A stretch of 64,000 nucleotides of DNA from JAEZHK01 sp040768845 (GCA_040768845.1 JAXGME010000007.1:124001-188000), one strand, 5' to 3'; numbered from the stretch's first letter, positions 8,842 through 16,889 are shown. A program made the numbers and translations. The notes: generated by a model not told the origin, from the letters alone.

Positions 8842-9459
8842 ATGGGCCATTTGACACACACCCAGAAGAGAATCCTTGAAGTCGGCAGAAAGGAATTTCT
8901 GTCAAAGGGGTACCAGGGCGCCTCGCTGCGCGGGATTGTAAAGGAAGCCGGCTTTACCCAAGGTGCCTTTTACGGGTACTATCCGGATAAGGCCGCCCTG
9001 TTTGAAGCGCTGGTCGCCCCAGCCGCGAACGGGCTGATCGATCAATTCAAGGCGGCGCAGGCCGTGCACTTTGATCTGATTCCAGAGGGGAAAACCGCGT
9101 CCAGCCGGGAACTGTCCACCGAATATCTGCGGCATTTTATGGGGTATATCTATGACAACTTCGAGGCGTTCAAGCTGATTGTGTGCTGCTCGGACGGAAC
9201 AAAGTACGTGTCCTACGTGCATGACCTCGTGGAACTGGAGGTGGAACAGGCGGAGCGGTATTTTGCGCTTTTGAAAGCCCAAGGCAAGGCGGAAGGGCGC
9301 GTAAGCCGTGAGGTCCAGCATTTGATCACCAGCGCGTATTTTACCGCCGTGTTTGAAACCGTCGTCCATGACATGCCCCGCGAAAAGGCTTTTGGCTATA
9401 TTGAAGAATTATCCACCTTCTTTGATTGCGGATGGGACGGCCTTTTGAAACTTACGTAA
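8842..9459 (+). CDS. TetR/AcrR-family repressor (copy 2)
   Basis: This 205-residue protein has a TetR helix-turn-helix at residues 8-55 (QKRILEVGRKEFLSKGY, then IVKEAGFTQGAFYGYY) and a helical ligand-binding domain. The ATG at 8842 is chosen because AGGGAGG lies seven bases ahead; earlier in-frame starts fall inside the promoter. It is divergent from TetR copy 1 and stands directly ahead of the ATC-hydrolase/ECF-transporter operon, which begins 76 bases downstream behind its own GTTAGT operator. It is therefore the best local candidate for the repressor that reads that operator, but its own promoter carries a different palindrome, so this is inference. Confidence 0.92.
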   Translation: MGHLTHTQKRILEVGRKEFLSKGYQGASLRGIVKEAGFTQGAFYGYYPDKAALFEALVAPAANGLIDQFKAAQAVHFDLIPEGKTASSRELSTEYLRHFMGYIYDNFEAFKLIVCCSDGTKYVSYVHDLVELEVEQAERYFALLKAQGKAEGRVSREVQHLITSAYFTAVFETVVHDMPREKAFGYIEELSTFFDCGWDGLLKLT

Positions 9460-9481
9460 ACTATTATTTTTTACCGCGGGT

Positions 9482-9497
9482 GTTAGTCAAAGCTAAT
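9482..9497 (+). promoter_or_regulatory. Shared operator, site 2 (ECF operon)
   Basis: GTTAGT (9482-9487), CAAA, GCTAAT (9492-9497): an inverted repeat with one mismatch at the last base, 38 bases before the first gene of the ECF-transporter operon and just ahead of its AGGAGG. Confidence 0.75.
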
Positions 9498-9535
9498 CAA
9501 AGGGCGGGATTGTCGAGATCAGGAGGCGGTTGCCC

Positions 9536-10168
9536 ATGGGGGATCTTACAAGACAACTCAAAAAAAGCAAGCTTGGCGGGGCGTTCGAAAAAATTCAGGA
9601 ACCGGAAATGCGCGATCCGATTGTCCGCGAATACGCAGGTCTGCTTGCAAAAAGCGATCTGTCAAACCGAATGCTGCGCCGCCATCTGACCTCGTCCATT
9701 CTTCCGGCAATCGCGGTATACCGGGTCTTGACGGATCACGGATGGGAAAGGCCGAAGGCGATGCGGCTGATCCGCGCCTCGGTGCTGGAGGCGGCGCGGC
9801 CCATGGCCCGCGCGTTTCAGCGGATGGGGAAACTGCCTTTCTTTTTCCTGATGCTGCGCCGGATGTGCCCACTATCGATGAAATCCGGCTTTGGTGAGGC
9901 GGGATGGACCATGGATTGGAAGCGCAACGACCGAAAAGTCATTGCGTGGAACTGTACCCGCTGCTTTTACGCGGACGTATTTCAAGAATACGGCGTGCCG
10001 GAACTTACCCCGATTTTCTGCGAGAGCGACGATGTGGTGTACGGCCGCATCCCCGGTGTGCGCTGGGGGCGTACCCGGACCATTGGGCGCGGCGCAGAGT
10101 TCTGCGATTTTGTTTTCTACAACGTAAAGGCACAAAATGGGAAGGGAATGAGCTGCAATGAACAATGA
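9536..10168 (+). CDS. L-2-amino-thiazoline-4-carboxylic acid hydrolase-like protein
   Basis: This 210-residue protein matches the ATC-hydrolase-like family, whose founding member opens the thiazoline ring of ATC on the way to L-cysteine. The C-terminal half is diagnostic: CTRCFYADVFQEYG, LTPIFCESDDVVYG, then RWGRTRTIGRGAEFCDF, with cysteines and acidic residues that could form the active site. The N-terminal part is helical and has a hydrophobic patch (LPFFFLMLRRM). The start ATG 9536 follows AGGAGG. It overlaps the next gene by 11 bases, so it is part of the ECF operon, and family members are often found next to such transporters. The real substrate here is probably not ATC itself. Confidence 0.82.
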   Translation: MGDLTRQLKKSKLGGAFEKIQEPEMRDPIVREYAGLLAKSDLSNRMLRRHLTSSILPAIAVYRVLTDHGWERPKAMRLIRASVLEAARPMARAFQRMGKLPFFFLMLRRMCPLSMKSGFGEAGWTMDWKRNDRKVIAWNCTRCFYADVFQEYGVPELTPIFCESDDVVYGRIPGVRWGRTRTIGRGAEFCDFVFYNVKAQNGKGMSCNEQ

Positions 10169-10760
10169 AAACAGGTGGTCGGTTCGAGACGTCATTACAA
10201 CCGTGCTGATGAGCGTATTGCTGATTGCCATTCAGCTGATCGTCAACATGGTGTGCATGGTCAATGATTTTGTCAGCATGGTGCTGTCGGTCGGAGTCAC
10301 GATGCTTCTGTGCGGTCCCGTCTACTTCCTTCTGATCAGCCGGGTCCACAAGCGCTTCGTGTCTTTGGTGTATATGACGCTTTTGGGCATTGTCTTTCTG
10401 CTGATGGGCAACTGGTTTTTGCTGCCCTATTTTATCTTGGTCGGGCTGATTTGCGAGGCCATCCTGTGGAAACGGGGTTCCTATGCCGATCCCGGGCGCC
10501 TCACGGCGTCGTGGACGATGGCCAGCCTTTTGTACAACGGCGTAAACCTCTTGCCCATTTGGTTTTTCTGGGATACCTATTACGATTTTGCGATTTCAAG
10601 CGGCATGGATCAGGCCTATATCGACGCCTATGTCCGGTACTATACCACCCCCGGCTGGGTGATCTTGATCCTGGTTTTCACCACAGCCTGCGGCCTTATC
10701 GGCAGCCTGATTGGGCGGCGGCTGATCCAAAAACATTTTCGGAAGGCGGGCATTCTGTAA
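10158..10760 (+). CDS. MptD/Trep_Strep-type ECF transporter S component
   Basis: This 200-residue integral membrane protein with five or six spans is the substrate-binding S component of an energy-coupling-factor importer of the MptD (Trep_Strep) kind. Typical features are the N-terminal RWSVRDVITTVLMSVLL, a very hydrophobic middle (FLLMGNWFLLPYFILVG), LICEAIL, and a basic C-terminus (GRRLIQKHFRKAG). It overlaps the ATC-hydrolase-like gene and touches the T-component gene, so all four are one operon. Substrates of this family are unproven; a thiazoline, vitamin or peptide-like small molecule is possible given the neighbour. Confidence 0.85.
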   Translation: MNNENRWSVRDVITTVLMSVLLIAIQLIVNMVCMVNDFVSMVLSVGVTMLLCGPVYFLLISRVHKRFVSLVYMTLLGIVFLLMGNWFLLPYFILVGLICEAILWKRGSYADPGRLTASWTMASLLYNGVNLLPIWFFWDTYYDFAISSGMDQAYIDAYVRYYTTPGWVILILVFTTACGLIGSLIGRRLIQKHFRKAGIL

Positions 10761-11444
10761 ATGCGTCCCGCCGCCGTTGCCGCAAAGCTCTGGGCGCTTG
10801 GGTGCGCGTTCCTCCTGACATACATCGTAAAGGACTTGTGGCAAAGCGCCGCGCTGGCACTGATGGCCTTTGGGTTTCTCGCGGCGCAGGGGAACCGGAA
10901 GCTGGTTCTCTCCTATGGGTCATTTTATCTGGTGCTTTCCGCACTTTTGTACCTGATCCGCTTTCACGCGCTGCGCATGGTGGTTTTTTCAGAATTCTAT
11001 GTGCTGATGTTCTGGAATCTGTCGGCGGTGTTTCTGCTGGCGTGGGATCTGATCACCACGCCTCCGGGGGAGATTTCCGCGTTTCTGAGCAGGCTGCGCG
11101 CGCCTTCCTCCGTCATTTTGGGGCTGCTGGTCGTATTTCGCTTTTTTCCGACCATGAGGACGGAGGTTCGGAGCCTCTTTCAGTCCATGAGAAACCGGGG
11201 GCTGACCGGTGCGGCGCGGCTTTTGCGCCACCCACTGAACAGCCTTGAATGTGTATTGGTTCCGCTGTTGCTTCGGTGCCTGCAGCTGGCAGACCAGCTT
11301 TCCCAATCCGCTGTCGCGCGGGGGGCGGAGGCACCCGGCGTCCGTGGAAGCTACCACGGAAAACCCGCAAAGGCGCGGGACTGGCTGTGGGCCGCCGGAT
11401 GGACGGCGGCATCCGCTCTGTTGGCGGCGGGAGGCGTGAAATGA
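10761..11444 (+). CDS. ECF transporter T component (EcfT/CbiQ family)
   Basis: This 227-residue membrane protein is the energy-coupling transmembrane component that transmits ATPase movement to the S component. About five spans lie in the first 120 residues. The two cytoplasmic Ala-Arg-Gly-like coupling motifs are recognisable as MRNRGLTGAA near residue 145 and AVARGAEAPG near residue 195. It starts directly after the S-component stop and ends with an ATGA overlap with the ATPase gene at 11441. The dedicated T and A genes make this a group I ECF system that does not need a shared module. Confidence 0.88.
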   Translation: MRPAAVAAKLWALGCAFLLTYIVKDLWQSAALALMAFGFLAAQGNRKLVLSYGSFYLVLSALLYLIRFHALRMVVFSEFYVLMFWNLSAVFLLAWDLITTPPGEISAFLSRLRAPSSVILGLLVVFRFFPTMRTEVRSLFQSMRNRGLTGAARLLRHPLNSLECVLVPLLLRCLQLADQLSQSAVARGAEAPGVRGSYHGKPAKARDWLWAAGWTAASALLAAGGVK

Positions 11445-12859
11445 TTCGGCTTAAAAATGTTTCCTTTCGGTATGAGGAACGGCCCGAAGGGGTTTTTGAC
11501 ATCGACCTTTCCGTGCGCGCCGGGGAATGCGTGGTTCTGACCGGCCCTTCCGGCGGCGGCAAGACCACGCTGACCCGGCTGATCAGTGGGCTTGCGCCCG
11601 CTTATTTCCGCGGCGCCCTTTCCGGGAAAATCACCATTGACGGAGAAGACGCTTCCGGCATGCCGCTCTGGGGACGGGGTAAGCGCATCGGCAGCGTGTT
11701 TCAGGATCCCAAGAGTCAGTTTTTCTCTTCCGAATTGGCCGGAGAGGTTGCCTTCGCTTGCGAAAATTATGGTTTCCCTTGGGCCGAAATTGCCGCCCGA
11801 ACCGACCGCGCAATTTCCGCTTTTCATCTGGAATCGCTGCGCCATCGTTCATTGGATGGGCTTTCCGGCGGCGAAAAGCAGCGCGTGGCGATCGCTTCGG
11901 TTTACGCGCTGGGCCCGCAGGCGTATGTCTGCGACGAGCCGACCGCCAATCTGGACGAAGAAGGCACGGCGCAGCTGGCGCACACCCTCAGAAAGCTGAA
12001 GGCCGAGGGCCATGCGCTGGTCGTCGCCGAGCATCGACTCAGTTGGCTAAATGATCTGGCCGACCGGTTTGTCTATGTCCGGGACGGCCGCATTCTTTGG
12101 GAAAAAACGCCCGCTGAGATGGACGCGCTTTCCGATTCGGATCGGGCGAGCTACGGCCTGAGAAGAAGCGATCATCGCCCCCCGCCGGATTTGCCATTGC
12201 CCTCGGGACAGGGCGCGCCCTCAATCGCGGCGGAGAGTCTCGGCTGTAAGCGCGGCAAAAACACCGTATGGTCGGATGTCAGCCTGTCCGCTTGGCCGGG
12301 GCAAGCCGTCGCGCTGACCGGAAGAAACGGCGTAGGGAAGACCACGCTGGCGCTGGCGCTTTCCGGGCTTTGCCGGATCAACCGGGGAGGCGTACTGCTG
12401 GAGGGGGCGTCAATGCCCGCGCGAAGGCGAAGAAAGCGCGTCTGGTACGGTGCCAACGATACCGGCACACAGTTTTTTACCGATAGCGTCGCCTCCGAAG
12501 TGCTCCTGGGGAAGGCGCTGGACGAAGACGTACTGGAAAAGGCGCGCGTGCTTTTGAAACAGACGGGCCTTTACGGCCTTAGGGATTGCCACCCCGCGAC
12601 ACTTTCCGGCGGACAGAGGCAGCGGCTTTCGGTTGTCTGCGGCCTGCTGTCGGAGCGGGAAATTCTGATTCTTGACGAACCCACCAGCGGCCTGGACGGC
12701 GGGAATATGTGCGTCATGGCCGATATCCTGAAACACGAAGCAAGTGCCGGAAAGACCATTTTGGTGATTACCCACGATGCGGAGTTTATAGATGCCTGCT
12801 GCCGTTACCGCATCGGGCTGTGCCGGGGAGCCGAGTGCGGCGCTGCAAATTTTTCGTAA
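11441..12859 (+). CDS. ECF transporter ATPase, two nucleotide-binding domains fused (EcfA1A2-like)
   Basis: This 472-residue protein carries both ATPases of the ECF importer in one chain. Domain 1 has Walker A GPSGGGKTTL, signature LSGGEKQR and Walker B VCDEPTANLD. Domain 2 has Walker A GRNGVGKTTL, signature LSGGQRQR and Walker B LILDEPTSGLD, followed by a switch histidine in VITHD. Separate A1 and A2 genes are more usual, but fused versions accompany MptD-type S components. The start is the ATG of the ATGA overlap with the T component; an earlier in-frame start lies inside that gene and has no ribosome site. The operon ends here, 50 bases before the next GTTAGT operator. Confidence 0.92.
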   Translation: MIRLKNVSFRYEERPEGVFDIDLSVRAGECVVLTGPSGGGKTTLTRLISGLAPAYFRGALSGKITIDGEDASGMPLWGRGKRIGSVFQDPKSQFFSSELAGEVAFACENYGFPWAEIAARTDRAISAFHLESLRHRSLDGLSGGEKQRVAIASVYALGPQAYVCDEPTANLDEEGTAQLAHTLRKLKAEGHALVVAEHRLSWLNDLADRFVYVRDGRILWEKTPAEMDALSDSDRASYGLRRSDHRPPPDLPLPSGQGAPSIAAESLGCKRGKNTVWSDVSLSAWPGQAVALTGRNGVGKTTLALALSGLCRINRGGVLLEGASMPARRRRKRVWYGANDTGTQFFTDSVASEVLLGKALDEDVLEKARVLLKQTGLYGLRDCHPATLSGGQRQRLSVVCGLLSEREILILDEPTSGLDGGNMCVMADILKHEASAGKTILVITHDAEFIDACCRYRIGLCRGAECGAANFS

Positions 12860-12894
12860 GCACTTTTGCCCCTTCCATTTGTGCGCGATTCCTG

Positions 12895-12925
12895 CTATAC
12901 TACGCAATGGTTAGTTTATGCTAAC
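12895..12925 (+). promoter_or_regulatory. Shared operator, site 3, with a -10 box (VOC gene)
   Basis: TATACT at 12895-12900 is a good -10 and is followed ten bases later by GTTAGT (12910-12915), TTAT, GCTAAC (12920-12925). The inverted repeat thus covers the transcription start, the standard place for a repressor. Confidence 0.75.
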
Positions 12926-12993
12926 CGTGATGATGCGGGCGAAAGCGGCAGCCGTGCGTTTAACCGAGCAATGCGCGGCGAAGGAGAATTTGA

Positions 12994-13413
12994 ATGAAGG
13001 TCAGCCATGTGATCTACAAGGTGGGGAACCTCAAAAAGGCCGTCGAGGATTTCCGCGGACAGGGATACCAGGTGGAGTACGGTGCTCTCAAGCGCCCGCA
13101 TAACGCCATCATCTATTTTTCGGAGGGGCCATACCTGGAGCTGATGGCCCGAACAGGCATGCCCGCGTTCATGAAGCGCCTTTTGCGCGCGTTCGGAAAA
13201 AACCGGTTCGCTGACCGGTTGGATTTCTGGGACGACTGCGCGTCGGGGCCCTGCGCGGTAGCGCTGGAGAATTACGAAAAGGATTTGAATCGGGAGCGGG
13301 CGATACTGGATTGTGCCGGCCAGCGCTTTTTGCCGAGACCCGCTCCGAATCTGCATCTCCATTTACACGCGCACAACGAAAGCGGAGCCGCACGACGCGA
13401 CCCCGCCTTCTGA
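12994..13413 (+). pseudogene. VOC/glyoxalase-like protein, apparently truncated
   Basis: The first 100 residues (MKVSHVIYKVGNLKKAVEDF, then NAIIYFSEGPYLELM) are the opening beta-alpha-beta module of a glyoxalase-like (vicinal oxygen chelate) protein, with the first metal-ligand histidine at HVIYKV and the glutamate in LELM. Relatives have two such modules and about 240 residues; this one stops at 139 and its tail becomes low-complexity (HLHLHAHNESGAA) before running against the convergent QueD gene. So the second module is missing. The ribosome site GAAGGAGAA is intact, and the gene sits behind a GTTAGT operator, so a short protein may still be made. Confidence 0.65.
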
Positions 13414-13427
13414 TTGAACCGCCGTTG

Positions 13428-13991
13428 TTACTTTCTGTAGCCGCATTTGGGGCACACGCCGTTTTCATTCAGCGCGATGCCGCACAGTGGGCAGCGGTCG
13501 ATGCCGTTTTTGGTCACATACTCCTCGGAAGCAGCGTTCACACCGCTGGTGAAGGTGAGTTTGGCGATGTTCAGCTTGTCTTTCAGCAGATCGTACACGA
13601 TCTTGATCATGCCCTCAACGGTCATGGTTTCCTTGGTCACGACCAGGCGGCACTCCGGATACGCGGTCGCGAGCTCAGTCTTGAACGCCGGCCCCTTCAT
13701 CTGGTTGGTCGGGGCACCGTTCTTGATGCCCTGCTTCTCATACACATCCAGAATGGCGGGCAGCAGCGGATCGTCCTGACGCAGAATCAGCGCGTGGTCA
13801 AAGTTCTTGAGCACTTCCCAGGCGGTCTTCTGAATCTCGTTGCAGGGAAACACCATGTTGACGCCGGGGTTCACGGAGTCCTCCACTTCGATGGTCAGAA
13901 CGCCGGTGTGGCCGTGAAGATACTGCGCCTCGCCCTTGAAACCGTAGAACCTGTGCGCGTACTGCAGATCCAGTTTCGTAATGCTCCTCAT
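13428..13991 (-). CDS. QueD/6-pyruvoyl-tetrahydropterin synthase-like protein with C-terminal zinc ribbon
   Basis: This 187-residue protein belongs to the PTPS/QueD fold family, which makes pterin or deazapurine precursors. The zinc histidines are seen in YAHRF and LHGHTG near residues 12 and 27. The catalytic cysteine that normally lies four residues before the HGH histidine is absent (the sequence is EAQYLHGH), and the usual C-terminal catalytic glutamate context is different. A zinc ribbon, CPLCG and CPKCG, occupies residues 165-185. No other queuosine genes are adjacent. It may be a diverged enzyme with another reaction or a binding protein. It precedes a Fur-family gene on the same strand, which lies 22 bases upstream, so both may be one unit. 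Confidence 0.75.
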   Translation of the reverse strand: MRSITKLDLQYAHRFYGFKGEAQYLHGHTGVLTIEVEDSVNPGVNMVFPCNEIQKTAWEVLKNFDHALILRQDDPLLPAILDVYEKQGIKNGAPTNQMKGPAFKTELATAYPECRLVVTKETMTVEGMIKIVYDLLKDKLNIAKLTFTSGVNAASEEYVTKNGIDRCPLCGIALNENGVCPKCGYRK

Positions 13992-14012
13992 ACCGATCCT
14001 CCTCCTCTATTT

Positions 14013-14456
14013 TTACGGGTTGTCCAAGCCCGTAGGCTCGCCGGAAAACACTGAGCCGCCGCTTTCGCCGGACGAATCCTTGCGGCAGTCCGGACAGATA
14101 CCCTTGAAAACGATGTCGTGCCCTGTCAGCAGAAACCCGTGTGTATCCTTAACGGACTTTTCCAGATCCTCGTTATAGTCCATATCCACATCAAAGACGC
14201 GTCCGCAACTCGTGCACCGCACGTGATAGTGATGGTGGCAAAAATGGTCGAAGCGGTCTGCCCCGCCGGGGATCTCCCGCCTGCAGATTTTGCCGCTTTC
14301 GCACAGCCGCTGAAGGTTTCTGTATACGGTAGCCCGACTGATGCTGGGGTGCTCCTTTGCCAATTCGGCGTAGATCTCGTCGGCGGTCGCGTGACTTCTG
14401 AGCTTATTGACGGCTTCCAGAACCAATGCGCATTGAATCGTATGGCGTCTCGTCAT
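14013..14456 (-). CDS. Fur-family metalloregulator, PerR-like
   Basis: This 147-residue protein has the Fur winged helix in the first half (HATADEIYAELAKEHP, SRATVYRNLQRLCESG) and a metal-binding second half with HHHYHVRCTSCG and CPDC, the two CxxC pairs of the structural zinc site. The ligand set (D in RFDHF, HHHYH) fits PerR, the peroxide sensor, better than an iron Fur, but this is only a suggestion. I chose the ATG at 14456, six bases after GAGGGG, over the ATG 18 bases upstream. Its promoter carries a Per-box-like ATAAT-N3-ATTAT repeat overlapping the -10, consistent with autoregulation. It is cotranscribed with the QueD-like gene. Confidence 0.9.
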   Translation of the reverse strand: MTRRHTIQCALVLEAVNKLRSHATADEIYAELAKEHPSISRATVYRNLQRLCESGKICRREIPGGADRFDHFCHHHYHVRCTSCGRVFDVDMDYNEDLEKSVKDTHGFLLTGHDIVFKGICPDCRKDSSGESGGSVFSGEPTGLDNP

Positions 14457-14483
14457 GGTGCTGCCCCTCATCAACAGTTTCTG

Positions 14484-14520
14484 ATAATAGGATTATATAT
14501 CAATTAGCGTGCTGTGTCAA
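14484..14520 (-). promoter_or_regulatory. Consensus promoter with Per-box-like repeat for the Fur-family gene
   Basis: On the minus strand TTGACA (14515-14520), 17 bases, TATAAT (14492-14497) is a perfect sigma-A promoter. ATAAT (14484-14488), AGG, ATTAT (14492-14496) is an inverted repeat overlapping the -10 and resembles the core of a PerR/Fur box. Confidence 0.88.
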
Positions 14521-15096
14521 TAGCTCCGACACATTTTGACGCGATCCGATTTCGTCTACACTATGACGTGCTGCCCTCGCAGAACCGATATTTTCATTCG
14601 ATCCGGGTTTGTGGCGGCTGTTTCCCGCAATTTCCGCCCCCAAATAGAATCGTGCTTTTTGAACCCATTTGGCCAAAAACGATGTTCAAGTTTCACGATT
14701 TGCCGGAGAAAATGGCCCAAAAACAGGGGGCGTTCGAATCCCGACGGTTGCACGAATCCCCTGCTTTGGCTGCCGCAAAATGATAATCCCGGAGCGGACA
14801 GACGCCCGAAAAGCCTTTATTTGCTGGACTTTTCGGACAAAGCAAAACCACCTATCGAGTTTATCGATCGGTGGTTTCATTTTTGGCAAAGGTACCATCT
14901 ATTAATAAAACAAGCTTTTGCCGGTAGGCCGACCCAGCGCTGCCCGGCATCAAGGCGAACATGCCAGGGGCCTGTTCGCCTCACACCGATTTCTATGGGT
15001 GGCGCGATATGAATTTGCGCATAACTCTTGACAGGACCCTTGTTGGTATCGTCAAGTATTTTTCGCAAATAAGGATGGTCGTCTGGTAGCGGGCGG
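14521..15096. other. Gene-poor stretch with a terminator-like hairpin
   Basis: No supported gene was found. A hairpin at 14845-14877 (AAACCACC and GGTGGTTT arms, extended to 14 bp with one mismatch) followed by CATTTTTGG looks like a plus-strand terminator whose gene is missing. A CTTGAC/GTCAAG inverted repeat near 15028-15056 may be the end of the IS256 remnant that follows. A GTTCGAATCCC string near 14734 does not sit in a tRNA fold. Confidence 0.45.
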
Positions 15097-15369
15097 TTAA
15101 CCGGCGACGGAATTTGGCTCCGGAACGCCGACGCCGCCCAGGTATTTCATACTCCTGTTGCGCTTCGTGCCCCAGGCAGTACTGGCAACATGTCGCAACC
15201 GGGCGCAAACGAGTATGAGGGCGGAGTTGCCGTCCGGGAAGGCGCCGACGGCCCTGGTTCTGCGCCGGATTTCCCGGTTCAGGCGTTCAATGACGTTGTT
15301 GGTGCGAATCTTCTGCCAATGCGCGTATGGGAAGTCCATGTAGACGAGGGCTTCTTCGATGCCGGCGGG
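15097..15369 (-). pseudogene. IS256-family transposase, C-terminal remnant
   Basis: The minus-strand frame reads GIEEALVYMDFPYAHWQKIRTNN, then VIERLNREIRRRTRAVGAFPDG and ARLRHVASTAWGTKR. This is the well-known end of IS256-type transposases, including the catalytic glutamate (VIERLNRE). About 90 residues remain of some 400, and the two aspartates are gone. It is only distantly like the intact IS256 at 18314-19768, so it represents an earlier, different element. Sequence at 15370-15400 (TCTGTCCCAAAATCTGTGTA) resembles an IS256 terminal repeat. Confidence 0.8.
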
Positions 15370-15540
15370 TCTGTCCCAAAATCTGTGTAAACCCCAAACA
15401 ACGGAGCAGAACAGAGGAAAACCGAATGAGGCGGCAGCGGCCCTGTCCGATGCCGCCTTGATTATCGTGGCAGACTTAGTGGTGGAGATTTCGCTGGGCT
15501 TTCCCGCCCGTCGACTGCCCGTTTTGCCCGGTTTTAGGCT

Positions 15541-15855
15541 TTAGAACAGAAGAATGCCCGGGATGGCTCGGGGATTCGGGGTTGCGAGCCGGATCGCCCT
15601 TCTGAGATTGTAGGTCAGGAAGCTGAGCGCGATTTCGGCTGTCACTTTTTCCTTGCCCCGGCAGAGGAAGTAATGGGCTCCGTCCGCCCGCTTGACGGTC
15701 TCAAACGGGTGCTCCGACCGTTCTTTTCGCAGCTGCTGCTTTTGTATGTCGCGGCGGATGGTGAGTTTCACTTTGCTCTTTTCATGCTTCCACTTGCCGA
15801 AGTGGTTGCAGGGGCTGTCGACTCCCGCACACGCTTGCGCACTTCCTGTCCGCAT
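15541..15855 (-). pseudogene. IS1182-family transposase, C-terminal remnant
   Basis: The minus-strand frame ends RKERSEHPFETVKRADGAHYFLCRGKEKV, then AEIALSFLTYNLRRAI, a signature of the last part of IS1182-type DDE transposases. Roughly 80 recognisable residues survive out of about 450 to 500. No terminal repeats were found. It abuts the IS256 remnant, so this interval is a graveyard of insertion sequences. Confidence 0.78.
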
Positions 15856-15937
15856 GCTTGAGCAGCCGCCGTCCTCATGCCGGATGAAGCAGCTTCCCTG
15901 CGCCGCGCCCTCGTCCGGGCTTGGCGGTCCGTCCGCT

Positions 15938-16396
15938 TCAGCGGTTTTTGCCTTCGGAAAGGGTGTCGATCAGGCGCTCAAGAGATTTTGCATAGCGCGC
16001 GTCGTCCTCTGGAGTGCGCTTTCTCGGCCCCTTCAGATGATGCTTCGCGCGGGCCATGCGGGCTTTTTTGTGGACATGCCGCTCGGCGAGGAGCGCGCCG
16101 ATGTTCTCGTCCGTGTACCACATGCCGCTCTGGTGGATGGCTCTCGCACCCTTGGCCAGGGCCATCGCCGCCACACCGTAATCCTGTGTGACCACGATGT
16201 CGCGCTTTTGGCAGCGGTTGATCAACGCAAAATCGACCGCGTCCGCGCCCGCGCCGATCACCACCACGCTGGCGTAATCGCTTAAGAGCAGGTGGCTGGT
16301 ATCGCAAACCAGCGTCACCGGAATTCCGCGGCCCCGGGCGACTTCCACAGTTTCGCACACCACCGGACACGCATCGGCATCTACGTAGATTGTCAT
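15938..16396 (-). CDS. YaiI/YqxD-family protein (UPF0178, DUF188)
   Basis: This 152-residue protein is a complete member of the YaiI/YqxD family, a NYN/PIN-like fold that is probably a nuclease. The conserved start MTIYVDADACPV supplies two aspartates of the presumed active site, with further acidic residues in VIGAGADAVDFALIN and VVTQDYGVAAMAL, and the closing GPRKRTPEDDARY is family-typical. The RNA or DNA substrate is unknown. GGAGGAACC lies just ahead of the ATG. The gene is downstream of rpsT on the same strand but separated by that gene's terminator. Confidence 0.9.
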   Translation of the reverse strand: MTIYVDADACPVVCETVEVARGRGIPVTLVCDTSHLLLSDYASVVVIGAGADAVDFALINRCQKRDIVVTQDYGVAAMALAKGARAIHQSGMWYTDENIGALLAERHVHKKARMARAKHHLKGPRKRTPEDDARYAKSLERLIDTLSEGKNR

Positions 16397-16425
16397 GGTT
16401 CCTCCTTGACGGCGCGCCCTTCAAC

Positions 16426-16455
16426 AAAAAAACTGCCCCAACCGGGACAGCCTCT
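16426..16455 (-). terminator. Terminator of rpsT
   Basis: On the minus strand CTGTCCC-GGTT-GGGGCAG is a short stem followed by TTTTTTTG. It lies 15 bases after the rpsT stop codon. Confidence 0.8.
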
Positions 16456-16469
16456 TTGATCCATCGGGA

Positions 16470-16736
16470 TTACTGGGCGGCGGCGGCCTTATTCAGGCGC
16501 TTGGCCAGCCGCGACTTTTTGCGGTTCGCCGCGTTCTTATGGATAACGCCCTTGCTGGCGGCCTTGTCAATGGACGCGGAAGTCGCGCTGAAAAGCTGCT
16601 GGTCGGCAGAGTTCGCGGCGACCGCAACGTCAAACTTCTTGACGGACGTGCGCATGGCGGTCTTGATCATGCGGTTGCGCAGGTTCTTCTTCTTGGTCAC
16701 GCGGACCCGTTTGATGGCGGACTTGATGTTTGGCAA
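16470..16736 (-). CDS. rpsT: 30S ribosomal protein S20
   Basis: This 88-residue basic protein is ribosomal protein S20, which binds the 16S rRNA 5' domain and helix 44. The start MPNIKSAIKRV, the motif RNRMIKTAMRTSVKKF and the end IHKNAANRKKSRLAKRLNK are unmistakable. The start codon is TTG, with a very strong GGGAGGTGA seven bases ahead, a common arrangement for S20 and one that allows autogenous translational control. It is divergent from gpr, the usual Firmicutes arrangement, with its own terminator downstream. Confidence 0.97.
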   Translation of the reverse strand: MPNIKSAIKRVRVTKKKNLRNRMIKTAMRTSVKKFDVAVAANSADQQLFSATSASIDKAASKGVIHKNAANRKKSRLAKRLNKAAAAQ

Positions 16737-16889
16737 TTCTGTTCACCTCCCAGCCGTTTATCGACAAACGCCATTATACCATGCGGGCTTCGGGAATGCA
16801 AGGCCGAGTTTGGCGGATTCGGTTAAAAATTTGATTGCTCCGTTGACTTTGCGCGCAATTTGGCATGCTATCCACGGGAGGCGGTCGTT

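Noticed and set aside
14728..14760. GTTCGAATCCC string resembling the T-loop of a tRNA
   Set aside because: No acceptor stem, D arm or anticodon arm can be folded upstream within tRNA distance.
16862..16870. GGCATGCTA ahead of gpr, resembling a sigma-G -10 box
   Set aside because: No matching -35 at the right distance, and transcription would start on top of the ribosome site; kept only as a weak possibility.
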